A DNA stretch of 58,024 bases from Cytobacillus eiseniae. Lineage in GTDB: Bacteria; Bacillota; Bacilli; Bacillales; Cytobacillaceae. This document shows, piece after piece, positions 39,441 through 48,990 of this stretch (position 1 is its first letter; each line of letters starts with the position of its first letter). The notes below the pieces were generated by a model. The model saw only the letters and a program-made list of their open reading frames with translations, was not told the DNA's origin and ran no database searches. The stretch is from NCBI RefSeq assembly GCF_017874625.1, contig NZ_JAGIKZ010000023.1, positions 1 through 58,024 on the forward strand. Direction: 5' to 3'. A program made the position numbers and the translations under genes.

Positions 39441-40178
39441 ATGAAAACAGGAACGTTAAAGCAGATTTTACTCATAACGGATGGCTGCTCAAACCGAGGG
39501 GAGGATCCCATTGCGATGGCGGCGCTCGCTAAGGAGCAAGGGGTAACGGTAAACGTCATTGGTGTAATGGAACAAGATGTTATTGATGAAAAGGGCATGA
39601 ATGAAATTGAAGGCATCGCACTATCAGGTGGGGGCGTCAGTCAAGTTGTTTATGCGAAGCAATTATCACAAACCGTCCAAATGGTAACTAGAAAAGCAAT
39701 GACGCAAACATTACAAGGTGTGGTAAACCGCGAGCTCCAACAAATTCTAGGCGGAAGTAAATCAGTGGAGGATCTTCCCCCAGACCAGCGGGGAGAAGTG
39801 ATGGAAGTCGTCGATGAACTTGGTGAAACAGTGGAACTTGAAGTACTCATATTAGTGGATACGAGTTCAAGTATGAAACAAAAGCTTCCTACTGTGAAAG
39901 AAGCATTATTTGATTTATCGTTAAGCTTAAATTCACGTTCAGGTGATAATCAATTTTCTGTATATGTATTTCCTGGGAAGAAGAAGGATGTAGAGAGAAT
40001 TCTTGATTGGACACCAAATCTAGGTTCATTAACTAGTGTATTCAGTAAATTAACGACAGGTGGTATCACCCCAACAGGTCCTGCTATTCGTGAGGCATTA
40101 ACATATTTTAAGAAGAAACGCTCACTAAGGAGTTTATTTTCTCGTGATGATGAATCATTCTTTGAAGAATCAGTTTAA
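39441..40178 (+). CDS. yabS: von Willebrand A-domain protein YabS
   Basis: A 245-residue VWA-type protein of unknown role, expressed with yabT during sporulation in B. subtilis. The metal-adhesion motif DTSSSM lies near residue 150 rather than at the start. The N-terminus (ILLITDGCSNRGEDPIAMAA, then GVTVNVIGV) looks like the second half of a VWA fold, so the domain seems circularly permuted or duplicated in halves. GGAGGGG precedes the ATG at 39441. It overlaps yabT by about 35 bases. Confidence 0.93.
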   Translation: MKTGTLKQILLITDGCSNRGEDPIAMAALAKEQGVTVNVIGVMEQDVIDEKGMNEIEGIALSGGGVSQVVYAKQLSQTVQMVTRKAMTQTLQGVVNRELQQILGGSKSVEDLPPDQRGEVMEVVDELGETVELEVLILVDTSSSMKQKLPTVKEALFDLSLSLNSRSGDNQFSVYVFPGKKKDVERILDWTPNLGSLTSVFSKLTTGGITPTGPAIREALTYFKKKRSLRSLFSRDDESFFEESV

Positions 40179-41130
40179 TATTCGTCCTGGCACGGTAATT
40201 GAGGGGAAATGGCATCATCAGCAATATACGATAATGAAAGAATTAGGGTTTGGTGCAAACGGCATTGTTTATTTAGCTCAGAATAATAAGCAGCAGGTTG
40301 CATTAAAAATGAGTGATAATGGGATGTCTATCACTTCTGAGGTAAATGTCCTTAAATCTTTTGCAAAGGTCCAGGGATCTGCCCTTGGGCCTTCTTTACT
40401 TGATGTCGATGACTGGATTCAGAGAGGGAGTCAAATATCCTTCTATGCGATGGAATATATTCAGGGTCCTGATTTATTAACATTTATTAAAAAGAACGGG
40501 CATGCATGGACTGAGGTCCTCATTTTACAGCTTTTAAGTGATTTACATAGGCTCCACCAAAATGGCTGGGTGTTCGGTGATCTTAAACCAGATAACTTAA
40601 TAGTGACAGGGCCGCCCTCACGTATACGCTGCATTGATGTTGGTGGCACAACCATTCAAGGGAGAGCGATTAAGGAGTTCACAGAGTTTTTTGACCGTGG
40701 ATATTGGGGGCTTGGAACGAGGAAAGCAGATCCAAACTATGATCTATTTGCTGTCGCCATGATTTTAATTAACATGAGCTATCCGCAGCGATTTAGTAAA
40801 ACAACTGGCGACCTAAAGCAGCTTAGGCTTGCCATTCGGGAAAAAGCAGAGTTAATGCAATATGAGGATATTTTATTGCATGCACTAACAGGGAAATTTG
40901 CCGATGCGAATGAAATGCGGTCATCTATCCTGCAAAGAGGTCTGACCTCAGCAAAGTCGCCTTCCTCCTTATCACAAAAGGGCCAATCACAAATTAGGGC
41001 GAAAAAAACAGCAGTAACTCGACAAACCAAACCAAAAAGAAGGAAAAGCAGCGGGGTTTTAGAAACACTTTTCATTTTTACGATAATTACACTGCTTTAT
41101 GTTTTTTATTTATACGGACAGTTAACTTAA
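40144..41130 (+). CDS. yabT: Hanks-type Ser/Thr protein kinase YabT
   Basis: In B. subtilis YabT is a DNA-activated membrane kinase that phosphorylates RecA during sporulation. The 328-residue protein has the Gly-rich loop GFGANGIVY, VALK lysine, a catalytic loop FGDLKPDN in which the usual HRD histidine is Phe, and DVGG where DFG is usual. A Lys/Arg-rich linker precedes a C-terminal membrane segment (about 305-325). Starts GTG 40144, ATG 40147 and ATG 40150 are all possible after AAGGAG. It overlaps yabS. Confidence 0.93.
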   Translation: MMMNHSLKNQFNIRPGTVIEGKWHHQQYTIMKELGFGANGIVYLAQNNKQQVALKMSDNGMSITSEVNVLKSFAKVQGSALGPSLLDVDDWIQRGSQISFYAMEYIQGPDLLTFIKKNGHAWTEVLILQLLSDLHRLHQNGWVFGDLKPDNLIVTGPPSRIRCIDVGGTTIQGRAIKEFTEFFDRGYWGLGTRKADPNYDLFAVAMILINMSYPQRFSKTTGDLKQLRLAIREKAELMQYEDILLHALTGKFADANEMRSSILQRGLTSAKSPSSLSQKGQSQIRAKKTAVTRQTKPKRRKSSGVLETLFIFTIITLLYVFYLYGQLT

Positions 41131-41221
41131 ATGTAAAAATGAATAGCTTCATCTTGTTTTATTTATGCTATGCTCATAGGGAAAGATAAGATTACTTTTT
41201 AAGTTAATGAGGTTGAAGCAT

Positions 41222-42610
41222 ATGCTGGATGCGAAAGTTAGCGAATTTTTACAACGTAAAGGGATAGAATTAAATCATAAACAAGTTTTAGTTGGGGTTT
41301 CAGGTGGACCTGATTCACTCGCTCTTCTTCACTATTTATGGAGGAAGAGACCATTCTATCAACTTTCACTAGTTGCCGTACATGTGGATCATATGTTCAG
41401 GGGCGAAGAATCCTTTGATGAAGCGATATTTGTTCAGAAGTTTTGTGAAGAAAGAGATATTCCCTTCGAAATGACTAGAGTCAATGTTCCAAATTATATT
41501 GCAGAGTCAGGAAAAAGTGCACAAATTGCTTCAAGAGAGTGCAGATATCAGTTTTATGAGGAAATGATGGCAAAGTATCAGGCAGACTATCTTGCTCTAG
41601 GACATCATGGAGATGACCAAATTGAAACCATTCTTATGCGACTAACTAGAGGAAGTGCAGGGGAGGCGAGGGCTGGAATTGCTTGGATGCGGCCATTTAA
41701 TGATGGACAAATTATACGCCCTTTTTTAACTTTAAGTCGCAAGGACATTGAGACGTATTGTGTAAAGCATGAATTGAATCCAAGAAGAGATCCGAGCAAT
41801 GATAAGGAAATTTATAGCCGAAATCGATTTAGAAAGAATGTTATTCCCTTTTTAAAAAGTGAAAACCCCCTTGTTCATGAACATTTCCAAAGATTTAGTG
41901 AGGAAATTCAAACGGATGAGGCCTTTTTGCAGGAATTAACGATTGCAAAAATGAATAAAGTAATGGATAAGAAAGCTCCTGGGGAAATAATTATCAAAAT
42001 TAACGACTTTCAAGCAATGCCAATTCCTTTACAAAGAAGAGGGATTCAACTAATATTAAACTATCTTTATAATGAAAAACCTACATCATTATCTGCTATA
42101 CATATTGAGAATGTGATTGCATTAATGAGTAATCCTCACCCATCCGGAACACTTCATTTCCCGAACGGTTTGAATGTTGTGCGTTCTTACGAGAAATGTC
42201 ATTTTCTTTTTCGTCTTCAACAAGTCCAATCCTATCGTTTTGAAATGTCCAAACCTGGAAAAATTGAATTGCCCAATGGTAGTTGTATCATGATGGAATT
42301 CACAAACCTCCAGGAAGGGAGCACTCACGCAGATACCCTTCTTTTAAATAGCGAAGATATCCTCTTGCCACTTGTTATTCGAACAAGGGAGGATGGAGAC
42401 CGTATGACTTTAAAAGGAATGCAAGGTACAAAAAAGGTAAAGGATCTATTTATTGATAAGAAGATCCCTTTGCATGAGAGAAATATTTGGCCAATTGTTA
42501 CTGATGGGAATGGCCAAATTTTATGGGTACCAGGGTTGAAGAAATTTCATTACTCAATAAGGCAGCATTCTGATTCTAGTTTTATTCGATTATCGTACAT
42601 AAGGCAATGA
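41222..42610 (+). CDS. tilS: tRNA(Ile)-lysidine synthetase
   Basis: TilS converts C34 of the CAU-anticodon tRNA(Ile) to lysidine so that it reads AUA; it is essential. The 462-residue protein has the PP-loop SGGPDS (27-32), HVDHMFRGEES and LGHHGDDQIETILMRLTRG, then the TilS substrate-binding and C-terminal domains (DRMTLKGMQGTKKVKDLFID). The ATG at 41222 is 8 bases after GAGGTTG; the in-frame ATG at 41207 is within that site. hpt follows after 22 bases. Confidence 0.97.
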   Translation: MLDAKVSEFLQRKGIELNHKQVLVGVSGGPDSLALLHYLWRKRPFYQLSLVAVHVDHMFRGEESFDEAIFVQKFCEERDIPFEMTRVNVPNYIAESGKSAQIASRECRYQFYEEMMAKYQADYLALGHHGDDQIETILMRLTRGSAGEARAGIAWMRPFNDGQIIRPFLTLSRKDIETYCVKHELNPRRDPSNDKEIYSRNRFRKNVIPFLKSENPLVHEHFQRFSEEIQTDEAFLQELTIAKMNKVMDKKAPGEIIIKINDFQAMPIPLQRRGIQLILNYLYNEKPTSLSAIHIENVIALMSNPHPSGTLHFPNGLNVVRSYEKCHFLFRLQQVQSYRFEMSKPGKIELPNGSCIMMEFTNLQEGSTHADTLLLNSEDILLPLVIRTREDGDRMTLKGMQGTKKVKDLFIDKKIPLHERNIWPIVTDGNGQILWVPGLKKFHYSIRQHSDSSFIRLSYIRQ

Positions 42611-42632
42611 TCTTCTAGGGGGCACATGAATA

Positions 42633-43178
42633 ATGAAAAATGATATGAAAGAAATTCTTATAACAGAAGAAGAAATTCAAGAAAAAATTAAAGGGCTCGC
42701 TGTTGAGCTTACAGAGGAATACAAAGATAAATTTCCTCTTGCAATCGGTGTATTAAAAGGTGCAATGCCATTTATGGGCGATTTACTAAAGAGAATGGAT
42801 ACATATCTTGAAATGGACTTCATGGATGTTTCTAGTTATGGAAAATCGACGGTTTCATCAGGAGAGGTAAAGATTGTTAAAGATCTTGATACATCTGTTG
42901 AAGGCAGAGATATTTTAATTATCGAGGATATTATCGATAGTGGATTAACATTAAGCTACTTAGTAGAGTTATTCCGTTACCGTAAGGCAAAGTCCATCAA
43001 AATTGTTACATTGCTTGATAAGCCAACAGGACGTAAAGCAAATATTCATGCAGATTATGTAGGATTTATTGTACCTGATGCCTTTGTTGTCGGCTATGGA
43101 CTTGATTATGCAGAAAAGTACCGGAATCTCCCATATATTGGAGTGCTTAAGCCAGAAGTATATAGTAATAATAATTAA
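42633..43178 (+). CDS. hpt: hypoxanthine phosphoribosyltransferase
   Basis: HprT (Hpt) salvages hypoxanthine and guanine with PRPP; with TilS it regulates ftsH in B. subtilis. The 181-residue protein has the PRPP loop [14 protein letters not shown] and the [13 protein letters not shown] flexible-loop segment. AGGGGG precedes the ATG by 10 bases; a second ATG lies at 42645. It lies between tilS and ftsH as in most Firmicutes. Confidence 0.97.
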   Translation: MKNDMKEILITEEEIQEKIKGLAVELTEEYKDKFPLAIGVLKGAMPFMGDLLKRMDTYLEMDFMDVSSYGKSTVSSGEVKIVKDLDTSVEGRDILIIEDIIDSGLTLSYLVELFRYRKAKSIKIVTLLDKPTGRKANIHADYVGFIVPDAFVVGYGLDYAEKYRNLPYIGVLKPEVYSNNN

Positions 43179-43323
43179 GTCAATCCTATTAGATGAGCTA
43201 TTATAAAAATGACTTGTCCTATAATTGAAAAGACTTAGTTTTGTCAAGAGTAATTTCTTGTATCTTCACGTTTTTCTATGATACCATACATTATAGTTTG
43301 TTTACCGTGGGAGGAGGTAAAGG

Positions 43324-45297
43324 ATGAATCGGATCTTCCGGAATACCATCTTTTATTTATTGATATTTTTAGTGATTATTGGTGTTGTAAGTTTTTTTAA
43401 TGGAAATAATGAACCAACTGAACCGGTGTCTTATGATAAATTTGTCAGCCATCTTGAAAGTGGGGAAATTAAATCCATCACGATGCAGCCTGAAAGAGGC
43501 GTGTATGTAGTAAAGGGTCAGCTTGAAGGTTATGAAGAAGGGAAATATTTCATTACTTATGTGATTAATAGTGACAATATCCTTAGTCGTATTGATGCCT
43601 TAGCAACTCAAGATGCAGAAGTTGAATTTGTTCCTGCGAAGGAAACAAGTGGCTGGGTAACATTCTTTACTTCAATTATTCCTTTCATCATTATATTTAT
43701 CTTATTCTTCTTCTTACTAAACCAAGCACAAGGCGGTGGCGGCCGTGTAATGAACTTTGGTAAAAGTAAGGCGAAGCTTTATGATGAAAGTAAAAAGAAA
43801 GTCCGTTTTAAAGATGTAGCAGGAGCGGATGAAGAAAAGCAAGAACTCGTAGAAGTCGTTGAGTTTTTGAAAGATCCACGAAAGTTTGCAGAGTTAGGTG
43901 CAAGGATTCCGAAGGGAGTACTTCTTGTAGGGCCTCCAGGTACAGGGAAAACATTACTTGCTCGTGCGGCAGCGGGAGAAGCAGGCGTGCCATTTTTCTC
44001 TATTAGTGGTTCAGACTTTGTTGAGATGTTTGTCGGTGTCGGTGCATCTCGTGTCCGTGATTTGTTCGAGAATGCGAAGAAAAACGCACCATGTATTATT
44101 TTTATTGATGAAATTGATGCAGTTGGTCGTCAGCGTGGAGCTGGACTTGGTGGTGGACACGATGAGCGTGAACAGACACTTAACCAATTGCTAGTTGAAA
44201 TGGATGGATTTGGAGCTAATGAAGGAATTATTATCATTGCTGCAACGAACCGTCCGGATATTTTAGACCCTGCATTGTTACGTCCAGGTCGTTTTGACCG
44301 TCAAATTACGGTTGACCGTCCAGATGTAATTGGCCGTGAAGCAGTACTTAAAGTACATGCACGCAATAAGCCATTAGATGAAGACGTTAACTTGAAAGCT
44401 ATTGCACAGCGCACACCTGGTTTCTCGGGTGCTGACTTAGAAAACTTATTGAATGAGGCAGCTCTTGTTGCGGCCCGTAGAGATAAGAAGAAGATAGACA
44501 TGACAGATTTAGATGAAGCGTCAGATCGTGTTATTGCTGGTCCTGCGAAGAAAAGCCGTGTGATTTCTAAGAAGGAAAGAAATATTGTTGCCTTCCATGA
44601 AGCAGGACATACAGTGATTGGTGTAGTTCTTGAAGAAGCGGAAATGGTTCATAAAGTAACGATTGTCCCTCGTGGGCAAGCGGGCGGATATGCTGTTATG
44701 CTTCCGAAAGAAGACCGTTTCTTTATGACGAAGCCTGAGCTTCTTGACAAAATTGTTGGATTACTAGGTGGACGTGTAGCTGAGGAAATTGTTTTCGGTG
44801 AAGTGAGCACGGGTGCTCATAATGACTTCCAGCGTGCAACAGGAATTGCTAGAAGAATGGTTACCGAGTTTGGAATGAGTGATAAATTAGGTCCATTGCA
44901 GTTCGGTCAGTCACAAGGTGGTCAAGTATTCCTAGGAAGAGATTTCAATAATGATCAAAACTATTCGGATGCGATTGCTTATGAAATTGATTTAGAAATC
45001 CAGCGTATTATCAAAGATTGTTATGAAAAGGCAAGAACGGTTCTTACAGAGAATCGTGATAAGCTAGATTTAATTGCAAATACGCTTCTAGAAATCGAAA
45101 CGCTTGATGCAGAACAAATCAAACATTTAGTCGATCACGGCACATTACCTGAACGTCCTGTGAAAACAGAAGAATCTTCTAATGATGTGAAAGTGAATAT
45201 TAACATCAATAAAGAAGAACAATCTGTTCCATCGGAAGAGGAAACTCCTTCGAAAGAAGACGAAAAGACAGAGCCGGAAGAAGATCGTAAAGAATAA
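43324..45297 (+). CDS. ftsH: ATP-dependent zinc metalloprotease FtsH
   Basis: A membrane-bound AAA+ protease for quality control of membrane and regulatory proteins, needed for sporulation and stress survival. The 657-residue protein has two membrane segments (about 7-25 and 113-133), Walker A GPPGTGKT (203-210), Walker [10 protein letters not shown], the second region of homology, and the zinc site HEAGH (425-429). The tail is acidic and low in complexity. GGAGGAGG precedes the ATG. A strong terminator follows. Confidence 0.98.
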   Translation: MNRIFRNTIFYLLIFLVIIGVVSFFNGNNEPTEPVSYDKFVSHLESGEIKSITMQPERGVYVVKGQLEGYEEGKYFITYVINSDNILSRIDALATQDAEVEFVPAKETSGWVTFFTSIIPFIIIFILFFFLLNQAQGGGGRVMNFGKSKAKLYDESKKKVRFKDVAGADEEKQELVEVVEFLKDPRKFAELGARIPKGVLLVGPPGTGKTLLARAAAGEAGVPFFSISGSDFVEMFVGVGASRVRDLFENAKKNAPCIIFIDEIDAVGRQRGAGLGGGHDEREQTLNQLLVEMDGFGANEGIIIIAATNRPDILDPALLRPGRFDRQITVDRPDVIGREAVLKVHARNKPLDEDVNLKAIAQRTPGFSGADLENLLNEAALVAARRDKKKIDMTDLDEASDRVIAGPAKKSRVISKKERNIVAFHEAGHTVIGVVLEEAEMVHKVTIVPRGQAGGYAVMLPKEDRFFMTKPELLDKIVGLLGGRVAEEIVFGEVSTGAHNDFQRATGIARRMVTEFGMSDKLGPLQFGQSQGGQVFLGRDFNNDQNYSDAIAYEIDLEIQRIIKDCYEKARTVLTENRDKLDLIANTLLEIETLDAEQIKHLVDHGTLPERPVKTEESSNDVKVNININKEEQSVPSEEETPSKEDEKTEPEEDRKE

Positions 45298-45304
45298 CCT
45301 TTTG

Positions 45305-45333
45305 AAAAAGCGCTCAGAAATGAGCGCTTTTTT
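45305..45333 (+). terminator. ftsH terminator
   Basis: Perfect stem AAAGCGCTCA / TGAGCGCTTT with a 4-base loop and TTTTT following. Confidence 0.93.
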
Positions 45334-45344
45334 TCATGGAAAAT

Positions 45345-45625
45345 GGGATCTTTTCTAAAAAATTGTTGCTTTTGAATCAAATATTTGAATGAATGGTTTA
45401 CCAAATAGGTCGGTTGATTGGAGCAGAAGGTGCGAGACTCCTCGAAAAGGCATTCGCATTTCCTTCGTGCGGTGTGAATTCAAAAAGCCTATTCAATATC
45501 CTGTGGGTTGCGTGGGACAGCTAAGACCCCGCAGAAAGGGAACAACCTAGCGTGCAAATCAACTTTTACCAACTGTATCTTAATTACTAGAATAATTGAT
45601 GAAAACAGCCTTAGCTTTAAGGGCA
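45345..45625. repeat. dispersed element of the GGTTGATTGGA family, longest copy
   Basis: The element runs from TTTTCTAAAAAATTGTTGC through the 36-base block at 45387-45422 (identical to 6698-6733), a GC-richer centre (GAAGGTGCGAGACTCCTCG, AAGACCCCGCAGAAAGGG) and a right side AAATCAACTTTTACCAACTG ending near AAAACAGCCTT. The left GGTTGATT and right AAATCAAC are inverted, so the element can form a large hairpin. The centre resembles a repeat that I recall as frequent between genes of other Bacillaceae. No convincing gene lies inside. Confidence 0.7.
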
Positions 45626-45767
45626 TTCTGATTGCTTCACTGTTTGCATGTCCATTGCTACCGAAAGTTATTAAGAATTCACGTGAATAACTTACTTATG
45701 TTATGATGTTTTCAGTGAAAAATAATCTTATGCTGAAACAAACTTATTAAGTAAAGTGGTGAGAATA

Positions 45768-46544
45768 TTGCTATTTGTTTTTGATATAGGGAATACAAAT
45801 ATGGTTTTAGGTGTATATGAAGGAGATATTCTGCAATATCATTGGAGAATCGAAACGAACCGAAGTAAAACAGAAGATGAATATGGAATGCTGATTAAAT
45901 CATTATTTGATCATGTAAACCTTAAATTTTCTAGTATTGATGGGATTATTATTTCTTCAGTCGTTCCACCAATTATGAATGCTCTTGAAAGAATGTGCCA
46001 TAAGTACTTTCACGTGAAACCGCTAATCGTTGGTCCTGGGATGAAAACAGGATTAAATATAAAATATGAAAATCCGCGGGAAGTAGGTGCGGATCGGATT
46101 GTTAATGCCATTGCAGCCATTCATGATTATGGCAGTCCATTAGTTATTGTTGATTTCGGAACAGCGACTACTTATTGCTACGTAAATGAGCATAAACAAT
46201 ACATGGGTGGTGCAATCGCACCAGGGATCGGAATTTCGACAGAAGCACTATACTCACGAGCTGCAAAGTTACCGAGGATTGAAATTGTAAGACCAGATGA
46301 TATTATCGGAAAAAATACGGTTTCTGCTATGCAGGCAGGGATATTGTTTGGGTATGTAGGTCAAGTAGAAGGCATTGTGAAAAGAATGAAGGATCGGTCA
46401 AAGGGAAACCCTACTGTTATTGCAACAGGTGGATTAGCAAAATTAATTGCTGATGAATCAACGATTATTGATGTTGTTGATCCGTTTCTTACTTTGAAAG
46501 GATTACAGCTTATATATAAACGCAATATGGATGGCTTACAATAA
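45768..46544 (+). CDS. coaX: type III pantothenate kinase
   Basis: CoaX phosphorylates pantothenate in the first step of coenzyme A synthesis and, unlike CoaA, is not inhibited by CoA. The 258-residue ASKHA-fold protein has [11 protein letters not shown] (phosphate-binding), [11 protein letters not shown] and [11 protein letters not shown]. The start is TTG 45768 after GTGGTGAGA; the GTG codons at 45756 and 45759 lie within that site. hslO follows after about 39 bases. Confidence 0.96.
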   Translation: MLFVFDIGNTNMVLGVYEGDILQYHWRIETNRSKTEDEYGMLIKSLFDHVNLKFSSIDGIIISSVVPPIMNALERMCHKYFHVKPLIVGPGMKTGLNIKYENPREVGADRIVNAIAAIHDYGSPLVIVDFGTATTYCYVNEHKQYMGGAIAPGIGISTEALYSRAAKLPRIEIVRPDDIIGKNTVSAMQAGILFGYVGQVEGIVKRMKDRSKGNPTVIATGGLAKLIADESTIIDVVDPFLTLKGLQLIYKRNMDGLQ

Positions 46545-46583
46545 GGGTGATTTTTAGAAATGAGTATCGGAAGGGGTATTAGA

Positions 46584-47462
46584 ATGAATGATTATTTAGT
46601 TAAGGCATTAGCTTATAATGGACAAGTCCGTGCATATGCCGTACGAACAACGGAAACAATTAGTGAGGCAGAGCGCCGCCATCATACATGGCCAACTGCT
46701 TCTGCAGCTTTAGGAAGAGCAATGTCTGCAGGTGTGATGATGGGTGCGATGCTAAAGGGCGAAGAAAAACTTACGATTAAAATTGAAGGTGGAGGCCCGA
46801 TTGGTCCAATTCTTATCGATAGCAATTCAAAGGGAGAGGTTCGTGGATATGTAACAAATCCACAAACTCATTTTGATTTAAATGAACATGGCAAGCTTGA
46901 TGTCCGCCGTGCGGTTGGAACAACAGGGACATTATCAGTCATTAAAGACATTGGGATGAGAGAAAACTTTTCAGGTCAAGTGCCGATTATATCTGGTGAA
47001 TTAGGTGAAGATTTTACTTATTATTTTGTTACGTCAGAGCAGACGCCATCTTCTGTCGGCTTAGGTGTACTTGTGAATCCAGATAATACAATTCTAGCGG
47101 CAGGCGGCTTTATTTTACAGCTAATGCCTGGAGCAGAGGAAGAAACAATTACTGATATTGAAAATCGCTTACAAAAGATTGAGCCGATATCAAAGTTAAT
47201 CCAGCAGGGGTTAACGCCAGAAGAGATATTAATGGAACTTTTAGGAAAAGAAAATGTGAAAATCCTTGAGAAATTGCCAGTATCCTTTACTTGTACATGT
47301 TCGAAGGAGAGATTTGGAGATGCCATCATCAGTCTTGGAAAAGATGAAATAAAGGATATGATTGATCAAGATGGCAAAGCAGAGGCTCAATGTCATTTCT
47401 GTAATGAGATGTACCAATATTCGAGAGAAGAGTTAGAGGCGATAAAGCAGGAAGCAAAATAA
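46584..47462 (+). CDS. hslO: redox-regulated chaperone Hsp33
   Basis: Hsp33 is a holdase chaperone switched on by oxidation of its zinc site. The 292-residue protein has the N-terminal chaperone domain and the C-terminal zinc motif C237-x-C239 (CTC) ... C270-x-x-C273 (CHFC). The ATG at 46584 lies 9 bases after AAGGGG; an upstream ATG at 46560 has no comparable site. yacD follows after 34 bases. Confidence 0.97.
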   Translation: MNDYLVKALAYNGQVRAYAVRTTETISEAERRHHTWPTASAALGRAMSAGVMMGAMLKGEEKLTIKIEGGGPIGPILIDSNSKGEVRGYVTNPQTHFDLNEHGKLDVRRAVGTTGTLSVIKDIGMRENFSGQVPIISGELGEDFTYYFVTSEQTPSSVGLGVLVNPDNTILAAGGFILQLMPGAEEETITDIENRLQKIEPISKLIQQGLTPEEILMELLGKENVKILEKLPVSFTCTCSKERFGDAIISLGKDEIKDMIDQDGKAEAQCHFCNEMYQYSREELEAIKQEAK

Positions 47463-47496
47463 AGAGAATGCCTGCAGCTAGTAGGGGGAGGAAAGG

Positions 47497-48393
47497 TTGA
47501 AGAAGGAGAGGTTAAAAAGAGAGAGTCTTTGGATTGTAATCGCTGGTCTGATTTTACTAAATTGCCTAACTGTGGCCCTATTCCTTTCTAAAGATAATAC
47601 AGGCTTTAATGAAGTGGTTGCAAAAGTAGGGAAGGAAAAAATTACGCGGCAAGATTGGCTGAATGAAATGGAAGCAAGGTATGGCAAAGAGATACTGAGT
47701 GAGTTAGTGGATCAAAAGATTATCGAAACAGCTGGCAAGAAGTATGGGATTAAAATTTCGGATCAAGCAATTGACCGTGAGCTCATGGTTATTAAAACAA
47801 TGTATGGTTCTTCCGTGGGGTATCAATCTGGAGAAGAAGAAAAATGGAAGCAGCAAATAAAAAACAGCCTAATGCTAGAGGAACTCCTCACGAAGGATGT
47901 TAAGGTTTCTGAAGAAGAATTGAAAAAGTATTTTGAGCAAAATGAGAGTCAATTTAACTTACCTGACTCTTATCATATTTCGAAAATCGTTGTCAATTCC
48001 AAAGAAGAGGCAGAGCAGACAGTTAAGGAATTGGAGCAAGGCTCTAATTTTGCTGTTTTAGCAATGGAGCGTTCAGTCGATGAATTTACAGCTAGCCTTG
48101 GTGGAGATGCAGGGTATGTTAATGAAGATAGTGAGCGTTATTCAAAAGAATTTATCCAAACAATTAAGAATATAAAGCCTGGTAAATGGAGTAAGCCGAT
48201 CAAGCTTGAAGATACTTATGCAATTGTACAACTACATGAGTATATAAAGGGCAAGGAGTATGCCTTTAAAGAAGTTAAGGATGAGATTCGAAGATTAATT
48301 GCTGTGGAGCAAATGGAAGCACCTGTCTCTGCAAAGCCTCTTTGGAGTGACGCAAATGTGGAATGGTTCTATGGGGATTTAGAGGCACAATAG
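47497..48393 (+). CDS. yacD: PpiC-type peptidyl-prolyl isomerase YacD
   Basis: A membrane-anchored extracytoplasmic foldase related to PrsA. The 298-residue protein has one N-terminal hydrophobic segment (about 12-32) without a lipobox cysteine, a SurA-N-like helical part, and a parvulin domain around residues 150-245 (YHISKIVVNSKEEAEQ, LGGDAGYVNED, FIQTIKNIKPGKWSKPI). The TTG start follows GGGGGAGGAAAG. A strong terminator comes after it. Confidence 0.92.
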   Translation: MKKERLKRESLWIVIAGLILLNCLTVALFLSKDNTGFNEVVAKVGKEKITRQDWLNEMEARYGKEILSELVDQKIIETAGKKYGIKISDQAIDRELMVIKTMYGSSVGYQSGEEEKWKQQIKNSLMLEELLTKDVKVSEEELKKYFEQNESQFNLPDSYHISKIVVNSKEEAEQTVKELEQGSNFAVLAMERSVDEFTASLGGDAGYVNEDSERYSKEFIQTIKNIKPGKWSKPIKLEDTYAIVQLHEYIKGKEYAFKEVKDEIRRLIAVEQMEAPVSAKPLWSDANVEWFYGDLEAQ

Positions 48394-48402
48394 AAATTGG
48401 GG

Positions 48403-48429
48403 AAAACACGGACTTGTCCGTGTTTTTTT
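48403..48429 (+). terminator. yacD terminator
   Basis: Stem ACACGGAC / GTCCGTGT, nearly continuous palindrome, followed by TTTTTTT. Confidence 0.88.
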
Positions 48430-48523
48430 ATAAGCTAAAGGTCTGACCTAGCGGCAAAATTAATCCTTTGCTCTTCGTGCAAGTGCTCCGTTCAGTAGGA
48501 TCTTATTTTTCGTTTAGCTCTGT

Positions 48524-48870
48524 TATTATTCACTGTTGATGTCCGTGTATGTATGAGAATTCATTCACGGAGGATTTCTGCCCAGAGAGCGGAAGAAGCA
48601 TAATATAAGCGGAATAATTCCGGTTAATATAAAAAAGAAAGCTTAAAAAGTGAATATAAGCGGAGAAATTCCGTTTAACTGCTTTAAATTAGACAAAATT
48701 CATTCATTTGGATTAAATAAGCGGAAAAAATCCGCTTATTTTTAAGGAAATAGAGGTATTTCCCAATATAGCCGGAATTTCTCCGCTTATTTTTTAAAAC
48801 ATTGTAAAATCACCATCCAGCTTTAACAGAGCGTTTCGTTTAAAATGAATGGAAATTTCTCCGCTTAAAT
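48524..48870. repeat. CGGA-N5-TCCG hairpin group, copy C
   Basis: Four clear palindromes have CGGA at 48610, 48661, 48722 and 48773 (spacings 51, 61, 51). A degenerate fifth precedes them at 48568 and a partial sixth (TGGAAATTTCTCCGCTTA) is at 48850. The flanks and spacers from TGTTATTATT to TAACAGAGC match copy B (25858-26130), including the GGAAATA / TATTTCC hairpin between the last two main palindromes. Relative to B, one extra hairpin unit has been gained. Confidence 0.8.
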
Positions 48871-48918
48871 GAGTATGATAGATGAGTAGGAGATTTTACA
48901 TTCCCAGTTCCAAAATAA

Positions 48919-48947
48919 TTGACAATTAGGATGAAAGTTGGTAAATT
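48919..48947 (+). promoter_or_regulatory. possible sigma-A promoter of cysK
   Basis: Perfect TTGACA (48919-48924), 17-base spacer, weaker TAAATT (48942-48947), 44 bases before the cysK start. Confidence 0.5.
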
Positions 48948-48990
48948 TTAATTAAACCAATAAAAATACTCGGAATAAGAGGTGGGGCAA

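Noticed and set aside
45665..45689. CACGTG-centred palindrome upstream of coaX as a parS site
   Set aside because: Outside ATTCACGTGAAT it does not fit parS at most defining positions; it is better seen as a simple inverted repeat.
45508..45690. Open frame of 60 codons upstream of coaX
   Set aside because: It lies in the repeat element and has no homology that I recognise.
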